From contig JWZX01002390.1 in assembly GCA_001275005.1 (NCBI GenBank), positions 1 to 10,309 of the forward strand: a stretch of DNA of 10,309 nucleotides. The letters run 5' to 3'. Below are positions 1 through 9,400 of the stretch, one piece after another. Every line of letters starts with the position of its first letter. Positions within the stretch are counted from its first letter, which is position 1. A program made the translations under genes and the position numbers. Under the pieces are notes generated by a model. It searched no databases. It saw only the letters and a list, made by a program, of their open reading frames with translations, and was not told where the DNA came from. Origin of the DNA: Chrysochromulina tobinii. Its lineage: Eukaryota; Haptophyta; Prymnesiales; Chrysochromulinaceae.

Positions 1-1945
1 CGGGCGCCGGCTGGGCCGGCTGGGCTGGCGCCTGTTGGGCCTTGCCCTTTGCATTTTTGGCCTTGGCCTGATTTGCTGCCTTATTCCGCGCCAGCTCAGC
101 AGCTTCCGCCGCCTTCTGAGAAGCCTCCGCGGCCTTCTGCTGAGCAGCTGCCGCCTTTGCTGCCGCAGCAGCTGCAGCCTCTAAAGCCTTCTGCTCAGCA
201 ACTGCCGCCTTTTTCGCCGCCTTCTCTTCAGCAGCTGCCACCGATTTAGCCGCCTTTTCCGCCAACCTCTGCTCCTTAGCAACACCTTTCTGCTCATCTT
301 GTCTTGCCTTGAATGCAACTCTCTCCATCTTGGAGGTTGTGTTGTTCAGCTCGTCCAGCATCGCCGGTGATGGCAGTTTTGCCGCTGGCGGCATGCGTGT
401 CAGGGTGAAGGAGCGCGCCCCAGGCGTGACAACGCCACCGCTGCGGAAGAGAGTTGGGACAGGGTTGCCACCACTGCCACTGCCGCACGGTGCTGGCGAT
501 GCCGAGGGCGCCAGCGATTGGACAGGATTGTTCTCCCGGTCGGGCTGGGCGGCGGCCTGGGCGGCGGGCGGGGCGGGCGGAGGCGCTTGACCAGCTTCCT
601 TCTCCTGGTTGGGCTGGGTGCTTCTTGGCCAGCAAGCAAACTGTGGGTCGGAATCTGTCGGCTCCCCCCTGGGGCGCTGAAACAGTCTTTCATCATTGAG
701 ATCATCGAGAAAGCCCACCAACTCCATCATCACCGTCGCTACCTCGGCCGTGGGCGTGGAGAAGGGCGTGGACGTGGCCGTGGACGTGGGCGTTGCCTCG
801 TCGGATCCCTTGTCGGCTGCCTCGTCGTCGGCTCCCTCGTCGGCTACCTCGTCGTCGGCTTCCTCGTCGGCTGCCTCGTTGTCTACGTCGACCGCTCCTG
901 CAATGGCATTCACGCGTGCTTGGTTGTCTTCGCCCGAAAGGTCGTCGAGGTCGGGGTCGTCGCTGCTCAAGTCCGAATCAGTGTCGGCGCCGTCGTTGTC
1001 CTCAACGAGTGGGCGAGGCGGGGCAGGCCCCGATAGAGGACCGTTGTCTTGCATGCCAAAGCGTGATGGATCGCCGCGCGCCTTACGCATGCCGTCGGCG
1101 ATGTACGTAAACCAGGTGCGGTCGCCTGCCGTGTATGACGACGGGATGAGAGGGCCGGCCAGCTTGTCGAGCGGGGTCACTATCGCCTTGAGCTCCTTCT
1201 TGGTCAGCCACAGATCGCCAGCCCACTCTCGCGCCTGTGCACAGTGCACAGGTGTGGGTAGTAGGCAGGCTCGGCATGAGATAGGGACGGGGCAACATGT
1301 CACCTCTTGGACAGCAGCTGACCGAAGGCTTGTCTCCAAGCTGCGCTTCCTCATCTCTTTGAACTTCTTTGCGAGCCGCCGGATGCGCGCAGGGAGGTTG
1401 TAATTCTTGCGGTCGTCTTTCGTGACACGCCTTTCGTTGAGCGGCTTGCACTTCACAATCCGTGCCCCGCCGCGCATATTCTTCTTTTGCCTGGCCTTCT
1501 CGAGTCTATTGCTGGTCTGGCTAGAGAACTTTTTCTGGCTGTAGCACAGGGAAGGTCAAGTTAGCTTCGCTTGGGTAAGAACGAGTCGAGTGTGGGCTGT
1601 AAGCGAGTCATAACGAGTCGGGGGGGTGGGCTATAGCATCGCTTACCTTGTTGCTGAGGCGAACACAGTCGCCTCAAATTGTTTGAACTGGCCAGGGCCC
1701 GTGAGGCCACTTTCTTTGAAAGGCCACAGCTGCCAGGCCTCTGTCTCGGTCAGCGCACGAAGCTTGGAGACGTTGTCGAAACCCTTCTCGTTGTAAGCGT
1801 GGAAAACATGCATACTGTCGGCCACGTTGTTCGCCGGAAAGCTTGCCTGAACGTACAGGTTCACCACGTCCTGCAGGCTGCTCGACAACGACTGCCACAA
1901 CATGTGCAGAAGCTTCAAAGAATGGTGCGCGCGCGCGCGCGCCAT
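1..1945 (-). CDS. Partial spliced gene: modular protein with SAM-like N-terminus, acidic middle and Ala/Lys/Glu coiled coil
   Basis: The family is not recognised. On the minus strand one reading frame, joined across two proposed introns (1646-1539 and 1303-1235), stays open from ATG 1945 to the left edge, giving at least 589 residues with no stop; the C-terminus lies outside the window. Order seen: residues about 30-85 carry KGFDNVSKLRALTETEAW, which resembles the second half of a SAM domain (weak). Residues about 100-178 are strongly basic (KKNMRGG, RRLAKKFKEMRKR). Residues about 178-230 look globular (AREWAGDLWLTKKELKAIV, then DRTWFTYIADGMRK). About 256-326 is an Asp/Glu/Ala-rich acidic tract, then a Pro/Ala/Gly/Ser linker. 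About 486-570 is an Ala/Lys/Glu/Gln heptad-like coiled coil (QKAAEAAELARNKAANQ). The start could instead be ATG 1903 (MLWQSLSSSL), or an upstream exon may exist. It is divergent from the plus-strand genes. A role as a DNA- or protein-bridging scaffold is only inference from composition. Confidence 0.75.
1235..1303 (-). other. Probable short intron 2 of the minus-strand gene (in-frame length)
   Basis: On the minus strand the donor is CAAGAG|GTGACA at 1303 and the acceptor is TGTGCACAG|GCG ending at 1235. The stretch is 69 bp, phase 0 on both sides. Because 69 is a multiple of three and contains no stop, the protein frame is open whether or not it is removed. If retained it would add 23 residues rich in Cys and Pro, unlike the charged flanks. 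This composition break is the main reason to call it an intron. Confidence 0.5.
1539..1646 (-). other. Intron 1 of the minus-strand gene
   Basis: Read on the minus strand, the donor is AAG|GTAAGC at 1646 and the acceptor is TGTGCTACAG|CC ending at 1539. The intron is 108 bp. The upstream exon ends two bases into a codon (AG) and the downstream exon supplies C, making Ser and restoring an open frame (ATSQKKFSSQTSNRLE). Without splicing the frame stops at the TAA inside the donor. An imperfect repeat with AACGAGTCG at 1580 and 1612 lies inside it. Confidence 0.8.
1580..1637. repeat. Imperfect 32-bp tandem duplication inside an intron
   Basis: AACGAGTCG occurs at 1580-1588 and 1612-1620. Each copy is followed by a similar GTGGGCT.TA.GC segment, giving two diverged copies about 32 bp apart. 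It lies wholly in the first intron of the minus-strand gene. Confidence 0.6.
1925..1942. repeat. (GC)8 alternating purine-pyrimidine run
   Basis: Positions 1927-1942 are eight uninterrupted GC dinucleotides, and the alternating purine-pyrimidine pattern extends to 1925. Such runs are known to favour Z-DNA. It lies just inside the most upstream candidate start (ATG 1945) of the minus-strand gene. If that start is used, it encodes an Ala-Arg repeat. Confidence 0.85.
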
Positions 1946-2310
1946 GGGAGCTAGGCATTTGCGCAGAGGTGCGAGCGGCAGATGCGCAGCAGCCTGGTGG
2001 CAACATGGGAGGGATATTGGCGTAGGGGCGGCAGCGATTGAAGACGGAGCACACACCAGTTGGGTTGCGGCGGCAGGATGACAAGCGGCTAGCATCGGAC
2101 GGAGGTCCTGTGTGGGGCCCGTGTGGGTGGTGTGGGGCCCGTGTGGGTGGTGTGGGCTACCGGTACCGGAACTTCCCACAGGGCCTTTTCTTGCGCAAGC
2201 GCTGTCAGTCAGTCAGCCTTAGGGGTAAGAGGGGGGTGTTTCACGGCCTTCAAGAGCAGAAATTTCGCCCGGGGCGACGCGGCGGTCGCGGTTCGCGCGC
2301 GCCCGCGCTC
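1946..2310. promoter_or_regulatory. Divergent intergenic region between the minus- and plus-strand genes
   Basis: This stretch separates the starts of two genes transcribed away from each other, so it should hold both promoters and 5' untranslated regions. No convincing TATA box or initiator is visible. It contains a 20-bp tandem repeat (2111-2150), a short GTCA repeat near 2204-2215, and a G-rich stretch after 2220. Open frames cross it on both strands, but their His/Pro/Gly-rich translations look like by-products of the repeat, so no extra coding exon is called. Confidence 0.45.
2111..2157. repeat. 20-bp tandem duplication plus partial third copy
   Basis: TGTGGGGCCCGTGTGGGTGG is present exactly at 2111-2130 and again at 2131-2150, followed by a truncated third copy (TGTGGG) at 2151. 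The central GGGCCC is palindromic. It sits in the divergent intergenic region and could be regulatory or simple slippage DNA. Confidence 0.9.
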
Positions 2311-5300
2311 ATGGATTCGCGCGCGATGTCGGCACTCCCAGATCTCCAAGGGCTAGACACGCTCGAGGCGGCATGTATGGCGCTTCCGCATGGGTCGATC
2401 TCGGACCTTGTTGTGCTCGCGGAAACTGCCCTTGTAGAGCTCGCAGAAACCGGGATCACCGAGGCGCTACATGTAGAACAGCATCGGAATGAAGAGAGCA
2501 GACCATCCATCATCATCAACCCACGCGCGCCTCGTACGGAGCGTGGGAAAAGCGGCAGGTGCTGGTGCTGCCTTGGATATGCCCCCACGACGCAGGTTCA
2601 GAGAACGGCACAGATGGTCGCGCGGCTCCAAGCGGTTGGCTGGCCTTTGTCCGAGATCGACAGGACATCGACGGATCGTGGATTCAATGGCCTCAGAACT
2701 CATCTCTGTGATTTATGCATAGCTACTGAAATCACTCCTGAGCATGCCCAGACAATCTCGGCCGCGGTGACGACCTTTTATGCACGCGCCAGCCGAGCTA
2801 AAGAAGATGTGCATCCGCATCGGTCGGTCGATGAGAGACGAGCCAAGACGATTGGACAGTCATCATCAGTGATGATCGACAGTCACGATCTGATCCCGTC
2901 TATCCCGCCTGCTGATGTGGGTATGCCTATGCCTACACCGCCAAACATGCCGCCAAACATGCTGCAGGGTGCGAGACGATTTTATGATATCGAATGTGCT
3001 CCAGAAGCATCCGAACCTGATCGACCCAGCATGCATGCCACCAGAAATGCAGCCATCGCCTAGCAGCTTGCCTGACCTGACAGCTTGCTGGTATGCTGGG
3101 CTTCAATTTGCCTTGTCTCATTACCCGGGGAAATCGGCGGTATCGGGGGACCTCAAGTTCCTGAGTGACCTTCGCCCCAGCCTCTTGGAAGGCCTTAGCT
3201 TCTTGCGGGTCACCGACCGCCAAACTTTGAAGGCCGATGGCTGGGCTGACGAGCACTTCTCGACGCTGGGAAAGCGCTTGCTGGAGCGCAGGCACCGAGC
3301 ACAAGCAGCACCACAAATGCTCAGCACTTTGGAAGGGCTAGTAGCTCTTGTCCTTCGTGCCCTTTGGAGAGCTCACAGCCGGTGCGGCGGTGATGACCAG
3401 AAGATCACCGCCTGCATCACATGGCCTTTGGAAGTTCAGCCCGAGCGATTCATACATCTGTGTGGGTCTCTTCGCGCGGAATGCGCGGCGCACATCAGTC
3501 AAGGCACCATCAAGGCAGCTCATTGCGGCAACATGTTTGCGGAGGGAGCCTTGCGCACGCGAAGTGCGGCGGGGCTGCAGACTTCGGCTCGTTGCTTGTA
3601 CAGCCACCACGCGTTGGTGAGCAGAGCAGCGTCGGGAGAGCATGGGGATGAGGTCTTTCCTCCAAGCCCCCACGCATTACTATCGGCGTGCGATGCGCTG
3701 GATGTTTGCTACGCAGCACTCAATATAGAGCTGGGGCAAGCAATGCAGAACGAGGACCTGGTATTCGAGCATGATCTCGGATTGGCCTCATTCAGTAAAC
3801 CGCCCTAACCGCCGCCGCCCTCGCTGCCGCGTCGCTGCTGCCGCCCCGCCCTGTGATGATGCAATGCAGCGTGCAGCTCACCCCTCTAGCCCGCCTCACC
3901 TGCCGTACATGTTCCGTCCCACCCTTATGGCAGACGGCGCAGCCGCACCTCGGGGTTGGCTTGCAGCTCGGCAACGAGCTTGGGCCGATACGCACCCCAT
4001 TTATATTGGCGATACGCACTTCCTTGGATACGACTGCTTAAACGAGAAGAGGGACATTGCAAGCGCCTATGGTTACAGCGACTTTGGCAGCATGATCCTT
4101 GATAATGTTGAGGACCTAAGCTTCCTGCTTGATCGACTGCCTACTACGGCACGGAATCTGAGGCTGGATGTTGCATCCAGGATGTTCATTTTGGTATGGG
4201 CTCTTTCGTTCAAGATCATTCCCCCGAGCATTCTTGTGGGGAGGAGTATTCACGACCTTAAGTTGATGGTGGCAAGCAAGGATCCATTTCGAAAGTGCGC
4301 CAAAGTGGCACTAGCAGCCCTCCATACGACACATGGCTACAGCAACTTTGCTGATCATAAAAAGTTCCAGCTCTGCTTCTTGGGCTTTTTGGTCATGATG
4401 GCTGTGGAGCGAGACGGGCGCCTATTCCTGGTGGAACGAGTCATTCAAGTGCGCAACGCGCATTCTAGTGGCAGCCATTTGGCCGAGAATCTTCTCACAG
4501 GCTGTGTCGCCGGCGGCGCGGCCGAAATCCAGCGTCGGCGCGCGCTCGCGGCCCCAGCCCTACTTGATTACTGTGTAAACAGGGCTTGGCCAGACGCTGC
4601 TGTTGAGCGCCTTGATTTTGTGGCGCTCGAACGAGTGCGTTGCCGCGACTTCAATGAGCTTGACCTGATGATATCTCTGTCTAAGGCGCATGACCTTACC
4701 TACCAGCTGTCAGGTATTGACTTACGCGATGGCTTCGACTCAAATGTCGCGGCTCTGCCGCCTGATGACCTCGTGTTGCAACGGTTGATCTCGAAGCAGG
4801 ACAACGCGGACAACATCCCAACATTGGGAGGGGAGACAGTGAGCTTTGTGCATAGGCCAGCACGCCAGTGGAAGTTGCAACCCAGCATGGTTTCCGTGTT
4901 TCGGGCGCTCAAGTGTCGCTGTGATGCGCAGTGGTACCAGGCTTCCATCGTGCGCCGCGTCAGCGCTTGGACAGTTCATGTGCACTTCACAGGCTGGAGC
5001 AGCAACCGCGATGTGGCGGAGATTGACTTGAGCTCGCCGGACTTGACGGATGACTTCGATACTGAGCTCATCGCCACCCCAAGCTCAGGCCCTCGGTCCC
5101 TTGAAGTCAAATACAATGAGAAGCATTATCCGCACCTGTTGAGCAAGGGAACGGGCATTGCTTCAGCATTTATATCAGACGGTGCTGTCTCCAAAGTTCG
5201 GCAGAACTTAGCGCAACGCTGGACTTTGAAAGGTGACACTTCAAGCTTGGAAATAATCACAGTCAAGGAGAGGTGCACCGGCTACTCTCATTACGGGCTC

Positions 5301-6019
5301 ACTGTGGAACCACACGAAGCTAACCTTCAGCCCCTGGTGACTATCAATTTGCGCACCCAGCCGCAAGCTGAAGCATTCGCTAAACAGGTAGATGTTCAGC
5401 CGTTCATGTCCGAGTAAGTCTTTGGGGCTCGAACGCGCTGCGCCGCCTGCGCCGCGACGCGACGCAACCTGCGCCATTTGCCGCGCCACCGCCCGCGCCG
5501 CCGGCGCCCGCGCTGCCACATCCCGCGCTGCCTTCCGTGCTGACTCCGGTTCCGCGTTGATCGAGCAGGCTGCAGGCAGCAATCAAAGCCCAGTTCCTAG
5601 ATGCCAACAGTCCTGCCAATTTCTATCGTCGCGAAGCAGTTGTTGACGTAGCACTGCTCTGCATTCATTTGCTCAGGCAAGGCCCGGAGCTTTCCGGTGC
5701 AAGCGCTTTCAGCCCCCACCAAGACACTGCTGACAACCCTGGTGCGAACCTCACAACGGTTACAAAGCTCACGCCGGATCGAGAGGGCGAGCCGCCATCT
5801 CAGATGCGTGTCTGTGGTGCACACGAGGTTTACGCATATGCCACCGCTGCAGGAGCCACCGCACTATTTCTAGGTGACGCATACCACGAGTCCATCCGAC
5901 AGGCATCCCCATTCCATCACTTGAAGATAACTTGCTTCTGGACAGTAACACTTGCGGATGATGATCTCGGATCCAAAAAAAGGCGGACACGAAGCAGTGC
6001 TGCAGGTTGGGGTGATTGA
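2311..6019 (+). CDS. Four-exon gene of unknown family with a Tudor/chromo-barrel-like segment; candidate transposon accessory protein
   Basis: The family is not recognised. Proposed exons are 2311-2916, 3005-3794, 3967-5413 and 5569-6019, totalling 3,294 nt (1,097 residues plus TGA). Each join restores frame. The most secure join is the last, reading PFMSELQAAIKAQFLDA; the first is the least certain. Residues 84-87 (CWCC) and 133-136 (CDLC) form a possible metal-binding cluster. About residues 773-825 show W-Y-A-x-I-V then VHVHFTGW and an acidic tail, the pattern of the chromo-barrel, Tudor-knot or MBT fold that binds modified histones (inference). The C-terminus has KKRR at about 1084-1087, an NLS-like patch. 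Long stretches around 3100-3790 and 3990-4700 look like ordinary globular protein without known motifs. It is transcribed in the same direction as the transposase and ends 403 bp before it, which suggests an accessory protein of the same element. Confidence 0.7.
2917..3004 (+). other. Proposed intron 1 of the 2311-6019 gene
   Basis: Donor GAT|GTGGGT at 2917, acceptor TGTGCTCCAG|AAG ending at 3004, 88 bp, phase 0 on both sides. It moves the reading from frame 1 to frame 2, where coding-like sequence continues (KHPNLIDPACMPPEMQ). An alternative is GTATGC at 2921 with an acceptor at 2975 (55 bp), also phase-compatible. The interval contains two copies of CCGCCAAACATG. Which junction is used cannot be settled from sequence. 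Confidence 0.45.
3795..3966 (+). other. Proposed intron 2 of the 2311-6019 gene (three possible acceptors)
   Basis: Donor TTCA|GTAAAC at 3795 (phase 1). Acceptors ending at 3933 (TATGGCAG), 3942 (GGCGCAG) and 3966 (GGCTTGCAG) all keep the frame, so the protein may differ by up to 11 residues. The interval is rich in CCG/GCC and carries CCCTAAC, a branch-point-like motif. Its translation in the downstream frame is Pro/Arg/Ala-rich and unlike the exons. Confidence 0.65.
5414..5568 (+). other. Intron 3 of the 2311-6019 gene
   Basis: Donor CCGA|GTAAGT at 5414 is an excellent match to the consensus. The acceptor is ATCGAGCAG|G ending at 5568. The intron is 155 bp. The upstream exon ends in GA and the downstream exon supplies G, so Glu is kept and the frame passes to 5569-6019. 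The two neighbouring CAG or GCAG acceptors at 5575 and 5579 break the frame. The interior is a nearly pure GCC/GCG-rich tract. Confidence 0.85.
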
Positions 6020-6421
6020 AGCGGGACCGCTCCCGCCCCCACACCCTCGCGTCTCACCTTGCAAGGGCAAAGGCGGCGGCGCGACCGAGGGCAAGGGCGG
6101 CGGCAAACGAGAGCAGCGAGTTAGCGGCGAGGATCAGGCGAGGATCAGGGCGCACAGGAGGGGCCCCATGAGCTTGGACATGAGCTATCTATTATAGTGT
6201 GTTTTTGCGTGCCGTCATGGCCTGCATGCATGTGTGCTCGCAATACATAGTCCTTTGTACAGAACATGTATTATCGGAGGTGAGCATTAGATTCTTCGGT
6301 TGCGGCTGTGGTTTCACAGGAGGTCGCGAAATCACTGAGGCGCGGGTTTGTGAATTTGAGAAGCCTCAAGCCACGAAACACACACCCGCGCTCGCGCTGT
6401 GAATTCGACACCGTTCATAGC
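6020..6421. other. Intergenic stretch between accessory gene and transposase
   Basis: No convincing coding sequence is seen. The first half is rich in GGC (repeated GGGCAA.GGCGGCGGC at about 6064-6106), then comes an exact 11-bp tandem repeat. An AT-rich patch at 6185-6197 (ATCTATTATAG) is the only TATA-like element, about 230 bp before the proposed transposase ATG. The transposase frame is open upstream from 6308 without an ATG, so an upstream exon cannot be excluded; TTTCACAG at 6311-6318 could be its acceptor. Confidence 0.45.
6126..6147. repeat. Exact 11-bp tandem repeat
   Basis: GGCGAGGATCA occurs at 6126-6136 and immediately again at 6137-6147. It is a short duplication in the intergenic stretch upstream of the transposase, and no function is evident. 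Confidence 0.8.
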
Positions 6422-9400
6422 ATGGATTTCCCAAAACAGAAGTCCGCAAAGGAGCCAAAAATGCCGGACACCGACTCTCTTCGTCATGATTATCCCTGCC
6501 CAGGCACCGGTTGCAACAGGGTATTCCCAAGCAGAAAAGGCCTGACCTCGCATCAACGTTACTGCACATTCTGCAATAGCGAAGAAAGTGATGAAGAGCT
6601 TGGCGAGCCCGATTTCCACGAGAGGGCTCAAGCTGCAACCGGTCCTTGCGCACGCACGAATCATGTCCGCAAAAAGAGAGAGCGCCACAGCAATGGTGAC
6701 GACATGATCGAATCTGATACAAGCGACAGCGGTAGCGAAAAGTCGCTGCGAGACCTTGCTATCATTGATGCAACGCAGGCGGACATGATCTCGGAGCAGC
6801 ACAGGTTTTGCAACTTATTCACAGATATGCGTTTGAAGCATGCGAGCAATTCAATGGTCGACGTTGTCAAGAGTTCGTTTCGCTCGCTACTCACAGTAAT
6901 TCACGCCCGTGTTGCAAGGGCCGTACACAATGCAGCTACAGTGGGCAACTTCCAAAGCATCCAGGACTGCATAAGCCCGATCCAAGCTGCACTTGCCTCG
7001 GTGATGACGACGCACCGTGAGAGCATGGTACGAGATGTTCTGGTACCAGCTGTCAAGCCAGTGGCAAGGATGCTAGGGAAACGCATGGAAACGGAAACAT
7101 TAGCAGGCGGTCGTGTGGTCACAACGAGTCATGTTGACGTCTGCTACGACATGCCTTTTGAGGAGGTATTTGAGGCGCTCATGGAGGGTAACAAGGACGT
7201 GTATCGCGACGTCATCTCTTCTTACCAACGCTGGCAGCACCAGCACCAGCAGTGTGCGGGTGATGGCGATTCCGTGGTACTCAGAGATCTTAATCAAGGG
7301 CTAGCTTTTCAGCTCCATCCAATGCTGAATGCTGAAGCTATGCGGGGGACAGATGCTGCCCTTGTGCTTGCTCTCGGCTTCTATGGGGATGGAGTAACAA
7401 TTGCATGCCCGATCGGCCCGCGGCATAGCAACTCAATGGTTGAGCTGTACTATTGGTTCATGATCAATGTACAGCCAGATCATCGCCTCAGCCTGCATAA
7501 CATCCAGCTGGCGACGATTGCGCTCACCGAGGATGTGAAGCGTTATGGCACGCAACTTGTTATCTCAGGGGGTGATCCTGATGGATCATTTCAACACTCT
7601 ACCTCATTCGGTGCAGTTATGCACCGTCTGAATGCCGGTTTAAGGCTAACCATCCCAAACCCGTTGCGCAGCGAAGGGCATGCGAGCCCGCTGGCTGAGG
7701 TTTTGACAAAGGGGTGGTGCCCTTTGATCATCGCCGACAACCCTGCTTCGGCTGCAATGCTGGGCATGAAAGCATCTGTGGCGGCCACATGTTTCTGCAG
7801 GGCGTGCGATGCGCGCAAGGAGTGCCTACTCTGTGATGATGAGGCAGATGAGGATGACGACGTCAACGAAGAGGAACACAGCAGGTACGCGGGGCTGAAG
7901 CGGTCGCCGAACTCCTTCCTCCCTTGGATGAAAATTCAAGACGGCGACCACAGAGGCAGTGGCGGAGGAGGAGGCAGCGGAGTAGGAGGCGGCGTCGGAG
8001 GAGGCGTCATCGGAGGAGACGGCGCGGGTGGCGGCAACGCGGGAGGCATTGGAGACGGTGGCGCGGCGCCGTTCGACTCGGGGGAAGAGGAGGGCGAGGA
8101 GGGCGAGGAGGATTTACAATGCGCAGACGATCACATGAGGAAGGATTACGATCCCTCGCGCAAGGGAGCTAGACAGCTCTACAACCTGCGATCGATGTCG
8201 CAGTGGATTGCCGCCAAGGCAAAGTACGACGCAGCGACCTCTCAGAAGGAGCGCGACGCTGTGCTTAAGGAATACGGTGCACAAAACTTCCGCGAGGGCA
8301 CCTTCTTCCCATGTTGGGACTTCTGGGGTGCTCCTCAAGATCTAATGCACGTAGAGCTCGAGGGTCTGCTGAAAGATGAGTTGTACTTGGTCCTCTTTGA
8401 GATGGCAAAGCACGGCTGGATCAGCTGTAAAGAATTCAACAAGGCAAAAGAAAAGCACCGCTGGCCTGGCGGCGCTCGGCTTTGTGATTTGAAGCCGGAG
8501 CACTTTCAAGGCCAAACCGGCGGTAAGCCAAAACGAAACTATAAATCGCTGCCGTTCTCCGCGCATGACATGCTCCTTCTGGTGGTCGACAGCATAGTTC
8601 TCCTCCAGCCGTTTGTCAAAGACTGGAACGCTGATTTTTGGCAGTGCTGGCTATTACACGTGGAGTATTTCACCCTACTTCTATCGGACGCATTTTCGTT
8701 GTCAGACGTGCGGCATTTGGATTCCCTCATATACAGGCACCAGATGTTATTCCTCAGCATCGAGGATTACTTCCATTTCTGGGTGAGTCGCTTATTACAC
8801 ACCAGCAAGCCTGATGACACAGCCCGTCCACCTGTCTCACTGATGATGCATTCCTCGACTCACAGGTTCCTAAGCATCATTTTGCAACCCACATCCCCCT
8901 CGACATTTTGTTTTGGGGGCCACCAATCAACTACTGGTGTATGATGCTGGAGAGTGAGAACCAGGTGTTCAAGAAGGAGGGCAAGCACTCTAACTTCAAA
9001 AGTGCGCTGCCCGTGTCAGAACCCCTCTCTCGCACTCACGCGCCGCCGCCGCCGCCGCCATTGCCGCTGCCCGCGCTGTGCCGCCGCCTCCCTCTCCATG
9101 CTGTGCCGCCTCCCTAACTGGCCTTGCGACTGCAGATCTGATGTTGAGTTGCGCAACTAAGGTGGGTGTGCGAAGAGCCCAAGAGCTCAGAGATGGCATT
9201 CTGGCCCAGTCCTTGAAGCCAATTGAGGCCGTAGTCCAACATGAAGAGGTCATCGCAAGAGGAATGTCCTCTAGTGTTGACATGCTGCTTGCAAGTAACT
9301 ATGTGGAGAGTGGTGCCACTCGTGTGCAAGTGGAGTGGCTTCACGCATTACGTCGAGGTGCACTCAGTCTGGACTGTGGTTGCTGGCTCCTAGCGCACTT

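Noticed and set aside
49-249. Plus-strand Pro/Gln/Leu-rich open frame at the left edge
   Set aside because: It is the antisense shadow of the Ala/Lys/Glu coiled coil on the minus strand, whose frame is open far beyond it.
696-1403. Plus-strand Ser/Ala-rich open frame of 235 codons
   Set aside because: It lies opposite the acidic tract of the minus-strand gene. Its Ser-Ser-Ala repeats are the complement of GAC/GCC/GAG codons, and it runs across the proposed minus-strand intron without regard to it.
1944-2179. N-terminal extension of the minus-strand gene up to 2179
   Set aside because: The frame is open, but its His/Pro/Thr-rich sequence comes from the 20-bp tandem repeat and does not look like protein. 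ATG 1945 or 1903 is preferred.
2038-2310. Upstream extension of the plus-strand accessory gene
   Set aside because: The open frame begins at TTG, not ATG, and crosses repeat DNA. The first good ATG before protein-like sequence is at 2311.
7924-8172. Arg-rich open frame over the Gly-rich tract
   Set aside because: It is an out-of-frame reading of the GGAGGC repeat within the transposase.
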